Shown piece by piece: positions 50,901-62,973 of a stretch of 64,000 bases of DNA. The stretch comes from Agelaius tricolor (lineage: Eukaryota > Chordata > Aves > Passeriformes > Icteridae). The position numbers and the translations under genes are program-made. The first letter of the stretch is position 1, and each line of letters opens with the position of its first letter. Location of the stretch: the NCBI GenBank assembly GCA_023055355.1, contig JALJCS010000002.1:77023001-77087000 (forward strand). Direction: 5' to 3'. The notes under the pieces are model-generated. The model had not been told where the DNA came from and ran no database searches. It was given only the letters and a program-made list of their open reading frames with translations.

Positions 50901-53900
50901 GGCTCCAAAGCCATTAGTGTGTGAAATTAGTACAACTAACTTCTATATGTTTGCTAGGAGATATTGAGAAATTGCCTGATGATGACTACTGTTCATTTGC
51001 ATCTAAGGTTTAGTGATTAGCCTTACACATAATTACTTCAGATTTTAAGCTTTTTCAAAACTGAGTAAAACCAGATAAAAAAACTGGCAAGCAACCAAAC
51101 AACAATGAAAGCCCTATCCCTGTTCATTCTTCTGTAACATTTTCTATTGAAATGTTACAAATTCTCAAGCAGGGGCAGATGTTTTCTCCCTAATACTCTG
51201 AAGGCATCTTTCTTCTCATTTATTTGACAGCATGATCAAAGCTATTTAGAACTACTAAATATAACATCTTTGCCTTGTCAGAAATAGAAAGGTGCAAATT
51301 TGTCTAAGAATTAAGCAAATACAAAGCTTAACGATTCTGGGAGAAGCAGAGAAACAACTGAAAGCTGAGTTTGCTACCTGCATATGTCTCCTTCATTAAA
51401 CTCATGCCTCAAGCCCAGTCAATCGAAGGAAAAGTTCAATGAGCAGCCTTTAATGATGCACCACTATGTGCATGTAAATCTCTTCAATATTGGTTTTGAG
51501 AACTGTTGCAGATTCTTAATTAAATAAAAAGTTAAGTACATGTAACTGTTCAGAAAACATGGAAATCTTGATAGTTAATTTCTTGAAGTTTTAAGTATAG
51601 TCTTGCTGGTTTTTTAACATGTTAGTACATGATAAAATAAAATTCTACACTGCCAATTTCTACTGTACTTTTCAGATAACAGTTAGTGGGGCAGAAGTCT
51701 TTCAGAATTTATGGTCACCTAGATCCTGTGAAAGTATTGAGTCTCCTAGTATGTAAAAAAGTTGCAGGGAATAAATTACTCATTGCTAGAAGCATTATGT
51801 GCTTTCCTTCCTCTGCACTCTTCATTCTACAGCCTACAGATTCTTGTATGTATCCTGAAACTGACTCCAGAAGAGTCCAGGACTTTATTGTAAAGATTAA
51901 GGGCAGATTTTTTTTTTACTATTTTTTGATTGGTTGGTTGGTTTGGTTTTTTTTTTTGGTTGGTTTTTGGGGTTTTTATTTACTTTTTTAACTTAAAACC
52001 GTTAAATAATGAAAACATGTTTGCGAGAAATGAAAGATATTATTGAGAGTGTTTGGTCTAGAAATGTTGGATTCCCTACTCTAGATAAAAGATTTTTGAC
52101 ATGACCCATATTTGTTTGCAAAACATTCCTTTTGTCTTAAATTACTGTAGTGAAGAGTTCAATCTTCTTTATTTTATAGGACTCTAAATTTCACTGGACT
52201 TTTTTCAGAATTATGTTTGGTCATAAATTCTCAGTACAGTTCAAACCTTTATCTGATATTGTAGCTGTGATTCTTCACTGCTGGATAGCAGAGCATGTGA
52301 TACTAGTAAAAATCTATGAATAGCACAATAACATTGTTGTTTGGAAGAACTGGTAGGAAGGATCTGATTCCAGTAAATTATATTAAATTTTAACACATAT
52401 AACTTTTCTAAGTGCCTACAATTTATCGCAGTAAGATTTTCTTTACAGATCATTCCAGCCTGTTGACATCTTTTTGATTTGGTGATTTTCTGGCTCACAA
52501 GTGTGTTCCTTAACTAAAATGTCTCTTACAGTTTTTGACAAAGTTCATATAAACTGGAACATATTCAACCATTATTTTTATAATCTCCTTTTCAGTTTCT
52601 TTAAAATGTTAGTGTCATTCAATGAGAAATATTTTCTTCAATGTGTAAGGTGAGCTTTGGGAATGTTATGGAATTTCTGACATTTTTCTGCTAATAAGAG
52701 AAAAAGCTTTGTTCCTCTCTAGTGGAAACTGTAAAAACATCTTACTTTGTTGGCTTAGCCCTGTAGGCTACTGCAGAAACAGACCAGAGCTAAATTATTA
52801 TTTTAACATCAAGGATGATTAAGTTTCTTTGTAACAAAGTCTAAGATAGATTCATAACATCTGACCCCTCTATTTTTTAATCTTGAAATCCTTGAATTTT
52901 TTAATTTCCGTTGAAACTTTTCCTGGTACTTTTTCACAGACTACATTACACTTTTCAAGACTTCTTTTCAATATTTTCACCACTACACTTTTATTTCAGC
53001 TTTGACATTTTTAATAAATTGGGACAGTGGAGGGATGGTGTTACTGCATCCTAAGGAAATCTAGGTATTGTTGAAGCCAGTGGGTCTTCAGTTGATTTTT
53101 ATGTTCCTCTTTCTTTTAGAGAGCTATAAAGTTTGCATTGGACCTTTTGGCTTCATCAGGAATGTTTGTGCAATTCCGAAGGTTATTGTGCTGTAGCTTG
53201 TTTAAGTTGTCTTCTACTGAAGAGATGTTATCTCTCAGTATTTAGATCTTTGCAGCTTCTCTTCCTCTTCTTTCATTTCTGTTTCTTCTCTGCACCAAAG
53301 CACTGCACTCTTTATAAACTGCCATTATCTGATTCACTGTAATAAGATAAACTATGGAAAAAGTGTTTCTCTGTTTTACTCTCTTCAGCACAGTGTGAGG
53401 AAGGCACTTTACACCACCTCTGAAACAACACCAGATTAAGGCACCTTTGAAAACCATGGAATAAATTAAAAAGGTTTTTGCTCTCTCTGATAGTTTTGGG
53501 TTTTTTTATAATGCTATCTTGTGGTGGGAAATACTTAACATATACTGTGGTTTTAATGATTAGGTTTACATAACCTTAAAGACCCCAGAAGCCATCTCCT
53601 GTGTCTTCTTGGAGAGAATGCAAGAATAAACTCAAATAAGCTGGAGATAAGGTCATTTTAGAGAAATCTTTAAATAGACATTAGAGAAAACTGCTTCCTC
53701 TCAGTATTTAGGTCCAGCTAAAAGGAGTGGAAAAACATGGGAGAACTTCCAATGATAGCAGCCTATTATCTTATCAAAAACAGGACAAGAAGCTGAGCTT
53801 ACCACCTTCTGCTGAAACTTTAAATATCTTTAAGCATGTGTAAGCCACAATGATTGACATTTTCATAAATGTTTGTACTGTAGAAAGATTGTTAAATTGC

Positions 53901-54417
53901 CAGGCATTTGCTAGTGAAATGTAAAAGAAACCCTCTCTTAAATATTAAGCTATACTGCAGAAGGCTGAAAAAGTTTTACTGTATCACAATTGTGTATAAA
54001 ACAATACTGAGAAAATGGCTACTGATAAATTCTCATGTGAATGCAACAATAGCTTAATTAAATGTAAATTAAACACTTAAAATGCAAATAATGGCTCTCT
54101 ACCAGTTGATAGTTACAAAATAAATGTTTCATTTTGTTTGTTTTGTGGTAGTTTATGTGAAATGTGAAATATTACATTGTCTATTACAAAAATATTCACT
54201 CTTACTGGAATTTATTATTTCTCTGAATTCTTTTTTCATTTAATTTGGTTTTAGGACAAAGGAGTTCTACATTTTTGACTAAGATGCCCAGTATTTTAGT
54301 TAGTATTAATCTGAGATATTAAATCAATCTTATATATGTATGATTTTAGAATATAATGGATCCTTTTAAATTTTCATTGCATTTTTCTAATACATTTATA
54401 ATGCAAAATGTGTAGAT
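47963..54417. other. Intronic sequence, no gene recognised
   Basis: AT-rich. The frame at 50155-50652 on the minus strand (165 codons) is low-complexity with no domain I know. A T/G-rich stretch lies at 51925-51980. A GGAGCCAGAAGAGCTGGATT stretch near 49509 weakly recalls MIR but is not called. Confidence 0.5.
51925..51980 (+). repeat. (TTGG)n / T-rich low-complexity stretch
   Basis: Irregular TTGGTTGG and T-run sequence, followed by GGGGTTTTTATTT. Confidence 0.7.
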
Positions 54418-54422
54418 ACTTT
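54418..54422. repeat. Target site duplication, left copy (ACTTT)
   Basis: ACTTT directly before the LTR start at 54423; the same five bases follow the LTR at 55800-55804. Confidence 0.88.
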
Positions 54423-55799
54423 TGTCATGGTTTGATGCTGGTGCAATGCCAGTGCTCCCATGAAAATACATTCTCCCTGGTGTCTGCTGTGAGATGTGAT
54501 CAGGAATAGAGCAAAGCCAGCTCCAGCTTAGGAATAAAAGGAAAAAAACTTTATTAACTTTCAATATATAAAAGAAACACACAGAACTCAGGATGAAAAC
54601 CTTCCAAAGGTTTTCATTCCTCTTCTCCCCACCAACTTCCCAAAATATCACAGTAAGACAAAACCTTGGATTCTCAATTCAGTTACCATCCCTCAGATCA
54701 CCAACTCTCAGTCCATCACCACCCTTTAGATAATCAATTCTCAGTTCATCAAGGAGTGAGGAGTCCCTCTCTCTGTGCCATAGGCTTCCCCTGGAAACAC
54801 AGTTGAGATCTCTTGTGTTTCCATGTCACACGTGGCACCGCCCATGGATCATTGCCATTGTGACATCTTCCTTCCATGCCCAGTGCTCTCACCACTGCAC
54901 ATGGACCAGAGCTGCTTCTAGGGTTCCCCTTTTAAGAGTGCTTTGCCCAGTTCCAAAAAGAGCAATCTCTCACTTTCAGGACACCTGTCCCCCCCAAATT
55001 TCACCCCCTGGGGCCGAGGGGTCTCAAAACCAGAGATCTTCTCCTTCACTGAAGATCGAGGGCACCGACCACCCTCCTCACCCGTCCTCACCTGTCGTCT
55101 CTGTTCACACACTCCTTCACATAACATCACTGCACTCTCTTGGCTCCAAGCCATTGCCTCCCCCTAAATGCAGTCTCTGTGTCACAGGAAAAATGGTTCT
55201 GTCCATGGCTATACAAGAAAAGTCCAGCCAAAGGTCACTCCATCATCTCCTGCCACCAAGAATTCTTCTCAACTTCTCTCGGACATCTTTCACTTGCACA
55301 AGCTTGCATCACACTTGCCCATTTCTTGCTATTTATCCCTATCTCTCTTCTCATTCAGCTCCAGGAGGATCAGCATTTGTAAGGTCTCCATCATCCAAGA
55401 AAAGGGTTAAAATATTAGACTCTGCGTTTCTCTTTCTCTCTCTCTCTCTCTCTGGGGGGCTGCCCGATGCCTCTCAGTGTTCCTCCACCCTTCCATCCTG
55501 CAGGGGCCTTCCCCTCCCCTCTGTCCAAGGCCCTGGCTCACCTCACCCGGCCGCGTGGCTCCCCCTGCCCCGCCCAGCCCGCAGCCGGCAGGGGAGCTCT
55601 GACCCGGGGCTCTGTTCCGGTGTTTCACCCACCGGAACCAGAGAAAGCTTTCCTGGGCGTTCTCTGCTTTTAACCCCCTGTGTTCTCAGAGGCGTATCCA
55701 TGTCCTCAGTGGCCACACCAGGTGCCAATATTCAAATCTGAGCACCTATTGGTGTGACCACAGCATCCCAAAAAACTCACTTCCTCTCAAACCAGGACA
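54423..55799 (-). mobile_element. Solo LTR of an endogenous retrovirus (1377 bp)
   Basis: The + strand begins TGTCATGGTTTGATGCTGG and ends TCAAACCAGGACA: TG...CA ends with similar inverted termini, flanked by an exact 5-bp ACTTT duplication. Five bases is usual for ERV-L-type integration. I orient it on the minus strand, because reading that way gives an AATAAA (the TTTATT at 54550-54555) about 130 bases before the end, and a TTAAAAG (near 55669-55675) as a possible TATA-like element early on. It holds a CT microsatellite and a GC-rich block (about 55455-55640). No gag, pol or env sequence is visible. It is long for a solo LTR; a non-autonomous LTR element is the alternative. Confidence 0.85.
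55435..55453 (+). repeat. (TC)n microsatellite inside the LTR
   Basis: Uninterrupted TC run followed by GGGGGG, within the GC-rich part of the LTR. Confidence 0.9.
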
Positions 55800-55804
55800 A
55801 CTTT
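55800..55804. repeat. Target site duplication, right copy (ACTTT)
   Basis: Identical to 54418-54422, directly after the LTR end at 55799. Confidence 0.88.
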
Positions 55805-56634
55805 CTAGATCTCTTACATCCATTTCAATAATTCAGATTATTTAAAATTTATTTAAAATTATAAATAACTGTGAAAATATTTGCTTGTGTAGATGTATTT
55901 ACCCATTGCTAAATATGCTCATAAAATTATAGATGTGATTACTGTATTTTTAATATAAAGAATTTTTACATGTTCAGTAATGAAGTTGCTATGCAACTTC
56001 ATTACTGAACATGTAAAATTGCAAAATTGCATTCGAGTCTTCTATTGTCAGTGGTGGAATTTCCTGTTGCAGGTAGAGCCCTTTTGCACAATTACCTTCA
56101 TGCAACAAGTGTTGTCCAGTCTTCTGAATGCACACTTTCAATGCTTATTTTAGTGTAAACAAAATTATTTAGCTTAAAGTCACACTTTTTCCATTGTAAT
56201 ATTTATAATTCAGATTTTCCCCACAGTTTTGAAGATAATTTCATGAAAATTTCAGCCATAATGAGATCAAGGGAAATGACTGACAGGTATTCACATTATA
56301 CATACTACTTTCAAAGGCACTTAGAATTGCATTGCTTCTGCCTAAAGCAATGACAAAACTGTTCAAGTCCTAAAGAACATATCTGTAACAGAATAGTTTT
56401 TAAGTATTAATTTTGAAAAATTTGATTAATATGGTTGATGGCTTTTATTGTGGAGCTTACAATGTGGACTTTGTAAATACCTTTTTTTTTCCCTTCTTTT
56501 TGATTTTGCTTCTATTAGCGTAAGTGTATATATAGGCACACAATTATCAGAACTCTTCTGATGAATTTCAGGAAGATAACACACTCAATTTTCAGCTCAC
56601 TCAGTCATGAGGAGAGGACAGTCAGATTGCAAAG
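55805..56634. other. Intronic sequence containing a perfect hairpin
   Basis: AT-rich sequence without coding signal. Its one notable structure is the inverted repeat at 55964-56018. Confidence 0.5.
55964..56018. repeat. Perfect inverted repeat, 26-bp arms, 3-nt loop
   Basis: The left arm 55964-55989 (starting TTTTACATGTTCAG and ending GAAGTTGC) is the exact reverse complement of the right arm 55993-56018, with TAT between them. There is no mismatch in 26 pairs. The flanks do not continue the symmetry. Confidence 0.97.
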
Positions 56635-57054
56635 AACCATAGAAAGGTTTGGGTTGGAAGAGATCTTTTCAAGATCATCTGGTACAACCCATCTGTAGGC
56701 AGGAACATCATCCTCTAGGCCAGGTTGCTCAAAATCCCATCTCACCTGACCTTGAACACTTCCAGGGATGGAGCATCCACAACTTATCTGGGCAACCTGT
56801 TCCAGTGCCTCACCACCTCCAGTAAAAAAACTTTTTTCTGTTATCTAATCTAAATTACTCTCTTCCCGTGTAAAATAGTTGCCTCTTTTCCTGCAACCAT
56901 AAGCTTTGGCAAAAAGTCTCTCTCCAGTTTTGTTATATGCTCCTTTTAACTATTGAAAGGCTGCAGTAAGGTCTCCCCTGAGCATTTTCTTGTCCAGGCT
57001 GAACAACCCCTGCTCTTTCAGCCTTTCCTCACAGGAGAGGTGTTCCAGCCCCTT
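56635..57054 (-). mobile_element. CR1 LINE 3' part, inverted
   Basis: The + strand reads CCATAGAAAGGTTTGGGTTG, then GAGATCTTTTCAAGATCATCTGG, CCAGGGATGGAGCATCCACA, GGGCAACCTGTTCCAGTGCC, and on to CCAGGCTGAACAACCCC and CCTTTCCTCACAGGAGAGG. This is a long, clear reverse-complemented CR1 end. Confidence 0.94.
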
Positions 57055-57639
57055 TCACTCAAATTTGAAATGTGTTAATGATAAAGACCTACTTGTAATT
57101 TAAGATGTCACTGATAGGCTGAGCTATTCACAGATCTGAAAATTGATGCAGGAATCTGAAAATTATAGAAAGATAGTAGGGAAGAGTGCAGGTTAAAACC
57201 TCTAAGCATTGAGACTTCTCTACAGAAATGTCTGAAGGGCATCTAGAAATATTACTTGCTATGAATCACAGGGATGCCATGATTTTGGGCTGATGTGTTA
57301 GAAGGGTGAGACCTTAGAAAAGACAAGCCAATGAAAACAAGTAGAGTTACATTTAATTTGAAAAATGTATTTCTACTTTTCTGATGTTCAAGTAAGAAAG
57401 TGAGAAGTAGAATTCTTGAAGGCACACCTTCACAGCCTATGAGGGGAAAAGTGACATTATCATTATTGGAATCTATTGCAAGCAACTTAGTCAGAAGAAT
57501 GGAGACACTAGAAATATCTGAATGAATTGGTGGTTGAGCATTGGAAGAGCATTAGATATTCAGTTCCAAAAATAGTGTGTAAGCGTAGAGAAGGTCTGAC
57601 ATATGAACAAGTTTGTTTTAAAAGATAAAGAAAGTTGTT
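57055..57639. other. Intronic sequence between CR1 and the old LINE
   Basis: AT-rich sequence with no recognised gene. It may include more of the degraded LINE that is clearer further right. Confidence 0.45.
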
Positions 57640-58760
57640 ATTATCACAATCAGATTTGGCTGAGACTAGATTTCTGAAACTAGGTGAGTATCTCCACTTG
57701 GAAGCCAATTTGGGTGCAAGTGACTGTAAAATGGCAATATTTATAGGTTTAGGAAGAGGCAAACATAGTAGTAGAACAGGAACAACTAACTTCAAAAAGA
57801 GCATACTTAATGAACCTGGGGACCTAGTAGAAGGGATCTCCTGGGAAGGTAATCTAAAGGATAAATGAGTGAAGGAGAGCTAGCAGTTACTGAAAGAGAA
57901 CATGTTAAAAACAGAGCTGAAAACTGTTACAATTGTCAGGAAACATATGAAAAATACTCAAAAATATGGATGCATTAGGGTACATAAATAAACATGAAAA
58001 CTTTGGGGGAAAAATTCTGAAGGTGCTAGAATGATGCATTAGAGTGATAAAAGGATAGCCCTAGTCCATTACTCAGCAATAAAGAATAGCAAGAAAAAGA
58101 AAAAAATAAGTCCCCTTTCTGTAGGCAAGGATCTAACCAAACAACATTACCATTATCAAGTAGGTACAAACAGAATTGGGAAGGAATAATTTAAAGAATA
58201 TTAATGTAACACGATGTATTCGTGTTGACAGGATCCAATTAAATTTGCCCTTAAGTACTTAGAAAACCTAGCCAGTTTAATCCCTGAACCATTAGCAAAC
58301 ATAGCATCCAACTTAAAAAAAAGGAAAAATAGACTATTGTAGAATTACACATGAATCAGTGTAATTTCAACATCTGAGAATTTATTGGAACAAGTTATTA
58401 GCATTCAGTGTGTTTGTACAGAGAAGATAAAGTAATAAAAACAGCTAGAATGGTTTTGTCAAAAACAATCACATCAATGTACTCTAATTACTTTCTTTGA
58501 TGGGATTTCCGGGTTAATCGGATCAGGGAACAGATAGGATTAATTTTGACTTCAGGCAAGGTTTCTGACACTGTCCCACAAAGAAGTCCATAAATAAATT
58601 AGGTCAATATGATCTAGATGAAATTAAGGTGAGGTACATAACTAGTTGGAAATAATACTTAAAGCGGAGTTATCAGTATCTAACTACCAAGAAGGGTCAA
58701 CAGTGGTCCTGGTTTTTTTCAATATTTTTATAAATGACTTTGCAGCACACTAACAAGTAC
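57640..58760 (+). mobile_element. Degraded ancient LINE (CR1/L3-like) reverse transcriptase remnant
   Basis: With frame changes, 58460-58740 reads NGFVKNNHINVL, then a DFRQGF-HCPTKKSINKLGQY-type stretch and later FFSIFINDF. This order parallels the RT blocks 'DFSKAFDTVPH..L..KL' and 'LFNIFINDL' of CR1-clade elements. Upstream, 57790-57930 reads SILNEPGDLVEGISWEGNL and then LLKENM, which may be the ORF2 segment before RT. Many stops and indels show great age. It is much more diverged than the other CR1 copies and may continue to about 59100. Confidence 0.5.
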
Positions 58761-58967
58761 ACTTTATATATTTTTTGGATGAAATATGACAGTTTGGTAG
58801 CTTTTCAACTATAGGAAACAAAGATCATTATCTTGGGAAATTTTAGCTGTTATGTATCACATGCTGAAATTTGGTAATAAATAAATAACTGTAAAATGAT
58901 TAGTGAGAAGAGGGAAATGCACAAATAGAAAATTAGAATGAAGAACAAGGTATTTATTCTGAAGATC

Positions 58968-59039
58968 ATGCTAGAGTGGACTACAGAATTTGGACTACAG
59001 ATCATGCTAGATCAATGCTAGAGTGGACTACAGAATTTG
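58968..59039 (+). repeat. 25-bp direct duplication, 47-bp period
   Basis: The stretch 58968-58992 (starting ATGCTAGAGTGGACTACAG) recurs at 59015-59039 without a mismatch. A partial copy (GGACTACAGATCATGCTAG) lies between them. Confidence 0.9.
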
Positions 59040-59842
59040 TGAGCTGAAAAATAGTGATGGTTTTGAAAAATAAACATCAGATGTTATTCTGGTTTTCTTA
59101 ACCAGATTGCCATGTGCAGGGTATGTAAGTTAGTAATTTCATGCCAGACCTGATGAAGACTTGACTATGAAGTAATTATGAAGTAATGCATCCACTCTTT
59201 GCCTCCCTGCTTCAGAAAAGAGCTAAAATTCATAGCATGCTCTGAGTGGCAAAATTACAAGAGGTATGAAAAATTGTCTTTTGAGCTGAGAAGACATATT
59301 TAATTTATTTCATCCAAATGGCAGAACTCATGATAAAAGATTTTCAGTATGAAAAAGACTGCTATAAACAAAAAAACATCATGTGTATAAAGAAGTAATA
59401 AATAGTTTAGTTTTCAAGAAAAACCCTTGAGGTAACAACCAATCAAAGGCCTGTGCTTTAGTTTTGGTATGTAGGAAAACCTTCACCTTTGAGAATGAAA
59501 TGCAGGAATGCTGAGTAACAGGAAACACTGAGGATTCTTTTTCACTGGGGTTTTTAAGGGAAAAAAATCTGACCTATATAGTCTAGCTGCACCTTATTCT
59601 GCTTTTGGGATAAGCAAGTAACTTCATTACTCTTGTACACTCAGGACACCTTCCTTTTTTAAAAATTTTGTAATGGTTCTTTGCAAAATCTGTGTCAAAA
59701 TTCTGGGTTTGTCCTCATCTCTATTCTTTTTAAACTTCTGTTTAGCTAAATGTGACCTTTAAATTGGTCGTTGTATATGGGGAACCTGACAGGTTATCTC
59801 AAGTGTGATGCCTTCCTAATGAATCAGTTATTTGGAATAGGT

Positions 59843-60145
59843 TTACACATACAGAAGCAGAGAACAGAGTTCCTGAATCAGCTCAGGGTGAGTCACTTGC
59901 CAGACTGCTGCTATTAATTCCTGCACAGACACTCTATCCACAGCTTTGCACGAATGCTCTTCTGTCTCATGGATGTTCCAGATGTGCAGCTGGAGCACAG
60001 CAGCCTCTCTCTGCAGTGGACTGAGAATGTCACCTCTCCAGGCTACAATCTTGTTTATTTGGGGCTTTGTGATGGAAATGGCAGCCACCATATCTGAACA
60101 CATGACATTAGAGCTAGCTGGAATCACAAATTTTGTCCCAAGGCA
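59843..60145 (-). pseudogene. Unidentified open frame, possible exon or gene remnant
   Basis: About 100 open codons on the minus strand between a TAG (about 60146-60148) and the stop at 59843. The residues are not low-complexity (for example ITKPQINKIVAWRGDI and AVLQLHIWNIHETEEH), unlike most frames in this AT-rich intron. There is no ATG at its start, only a GTG at 60127 and an internal ATG. I recognise no family. It could be a decayed retrocopy or chance. The call as pseudogene is a weak suggestion. Confidence 0.2.
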
Positions 60146-62973
60146 ATTCTAGTCTTTTGACATTTGTTTTCTGTCTTCCTTACTAGATTAGATTTTGTCT
60201 ATCACATTGGTTTCATTTAGACTGCATTGCCTCATGGAAGATGTAGTTCAGACTGTCTAACAGGTGTTTCACCACTGTCTAAGAACAAATTGTGCAGAGC
60301 ATTCCATTTGCTTGCATGACTTTTGTGCCAGATCAGTTATATAAGTTTTCAAAGAGTTATTCCTTATTTGTGTCTGTAAGCAAGAGAACTTTAGCAGATG
60401 TGTCAAACTGTGTGATTCAGTAACAAAACAGGACCTTATTTCAGAATTGGAGAGTTGGGGTATTTTTTTCAAGAATATTTCCTGCTCTTCTTTAAGAACT
60501 GAGAGATCTATATGAAACCACAAGTTCTATTTTCATTGATGATGAAATTAGCTTCCACAGATTTACCCATCTTTGTTGCTTCAATATAAGAAAAAAAATA
60601 TTAAAAAAGGATCATAGGCTGGAGTAAGGAAAGACATGGCTTCAGGAACAGTAGTAATGCAATAATGTAATTTGTAATGTAAATTGCCAAATTTTGTTAA
60701 TTTTGCTCGTGCCCAGCTGATGGGTGGCACTTAAGGATATTCTGGTTGCTAAGCAGGATTCTTCTGGTTTTCACTGTTAAAGTGATCATGTAAGCAAAAT
60801 TGTTTGTTGGAATTTTTTTTTTTTATTTCTGGCAAAATATTCATATTTTCCCTGAAAATATTACACTCTAGTATAAGCAGTTTCTTTGTTCTTAAAAATA
60901 AATAGTAGACTACTGTATCATAATATTTTTCCATGTAAGTTCACTAAAGCTATAATGTTCCGTGAAAGCATTAAAATATTTGCTATTTTGTAGATAATGA
61001 AAACAACCTCATACAGAACTTCTGTCTATTTAAACTGTAGCAACCATATTTCTTCATCCATTGTAATGCTCTCATTTCAAGCTCAACAAATGACAAGTGT
61101 AGTTTTCATTATTCATTTATCTTCATTGATTAGTTGTGCATTTGCATTTCACTTCTCTTTGTCATTGGATTTTTTTTCTTTTTTTTTACATGGCTCACAT
61201 CCAGTAGATAAGTGACTGGAATTTCCAAACTGATCTTATATGTGTATAGCAAAACCTTCACAGGTGCTTTCTTGCCTTTATATATTTCTTTCATTGGCTC
61301 TTGTTTTCAGACTCTGTCCTTTTACATGGGAAGTGATATCTAGTATTTATGTTTTTCTTCAGTCCTCAGCAAGAATAAGTTATTCTGCCTCCATTTCCTT
61401 TCCTCTCCTTAGAAGCGCGTGGGCAAAAAAACCTAGAAAAATGACTTCTAGGCCAGGGATACCTAGAAGAAGTACCTGTCTACTGGAAAATCCATGTGAG
61501 CTTGCTTCCTTGTCCTGACATAACCACCACTGAGATATGTCTGCTGATGGGGGAGTGTGAAAGGTCTCTGTCATGCCATTAATAGGCCCAGAAAGCATTA
61601 AGTTAAAATAGGAGCACTTTATCCAGCAGGACCTCCCTGCTTTCTGTTCCATATAGCTCTTCAATCATTTTGAGTTGTTTCTGCTTCTATCATAGTTAGA
61701 TTTTGACTTGTCAGTCTACTTCTAGTAGTAACATCAAGCAGCGCTAATGGCAATGTCCCTGCTGCAGAGCTGCATCTACTGTGCTGGCTTTTATCTGTGA
61801 CTTTAAAACTCCTCAGGGCTTTGTCCCTGTTATTCAGTATAATTACATATTTTAAGCACTCTGTAACTTTTGGCAATACCAGCTTATATAACAGAATGCA
61901 GAAAAAATATTTTTGATAGCATTGGTAGTGTATATTTTTCATGAAGCAGCATGTGTTTCAATTTATTTGTTTGGATTTGTGATAAAGTAAAATCTTATTA
62001 GAGAAAGCTAAATTATACTGCAATCTCTAATAAAACAGACATGAAGTTGATTAAATAATTTACTACTTTGACTTTTTCTTATCTTTAATTGAATCTAGCC
62101 CATCTCAATTGGACAAACAGGGCTCTTTGAAGTTTTTCCTTTATGTCAGCTTGCATATATGGCTCTATATAACCAAGTTTGAAGCTTGTGCTCAACCATT
62201 CTTGTAACAGTAATTAAATACAATATTTAAAAAAGAGCAGTAGAAAGCATGGTGATTATTGCTCCAGTACTTTGATGTGAGTCTTGCAGCATGGAACACC
62301 AACTTTTTCCCCTGATTGCATCTACAAAAGCAAGGAATAATTCCATCAAAGCTATCAGGATTAATGAGAGAATGAGGAGATCTGTTGTTTACCCAAGGTC
62401 TATAGGAGTGGGAGAGAGGAGACTTGTATTCAGGATAGGCTGATTTTGCAATGAATAAAGCAACTGGAAAAAAATGAAGTTAAAATTTAGTAAATCTTCC
62501 ATTAAAATCCCATGATTTTAAGGCCTTCTTTACTTGGATATTCCAGCTTAAAAGGCAGGTTTTGCTTATTATGGTAAATAAGTGAGAGTCATAGAAGTGG
62601 TTTGGGTTTAGTCAGCATGAACATGACCTCTTACCTGGTAAAAAACACCCAGAGACATTATAGACAAAGGAGGCAAATGTGCAGCAGCAATTGAGAGAAA
62701 ATAAATGAAATCAACTTTCTTTTATTGATGATCTGGGGGGGTACAGTCAGCAGAATTAGCTCAGCTCTGGATTTCTTGCATGTGGCATTGCTCAGAAGTG
62801 CAAAGCTGTGTGGGGATGGTGAACTGCTATCTGATTTGAGCTGACTTTGCCATTGGGTGTCATTAATGAGCCTTCCAAGAAAGAGGAAAATAAATTGCCA
62901 GGAATGGAAGAAGGAGGAAAAACAGGGAGTCATGAAAAGTTTGAAAAGCAAGAAATAGACCAAAAGTTTATAG

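Larger units (their letters stand above)
58761..62973. other. Intronic sequence, no gene recognised
   Basis: AT-rich. It holds a 25-bp duplication (58968-59039) and an unidentified minus-strand frame at 59843-60145. T runs lie near 60816-60825 and 61171-61188. Confidence 0.5.

Noticed and set aside
54803..55741. 312-codon plus-strand frame as a real gene
   Set aside because: It lies wholly inside an LTR, opposite to the proposed LTR direction, with no domain. Kept only as a low-interest finding.
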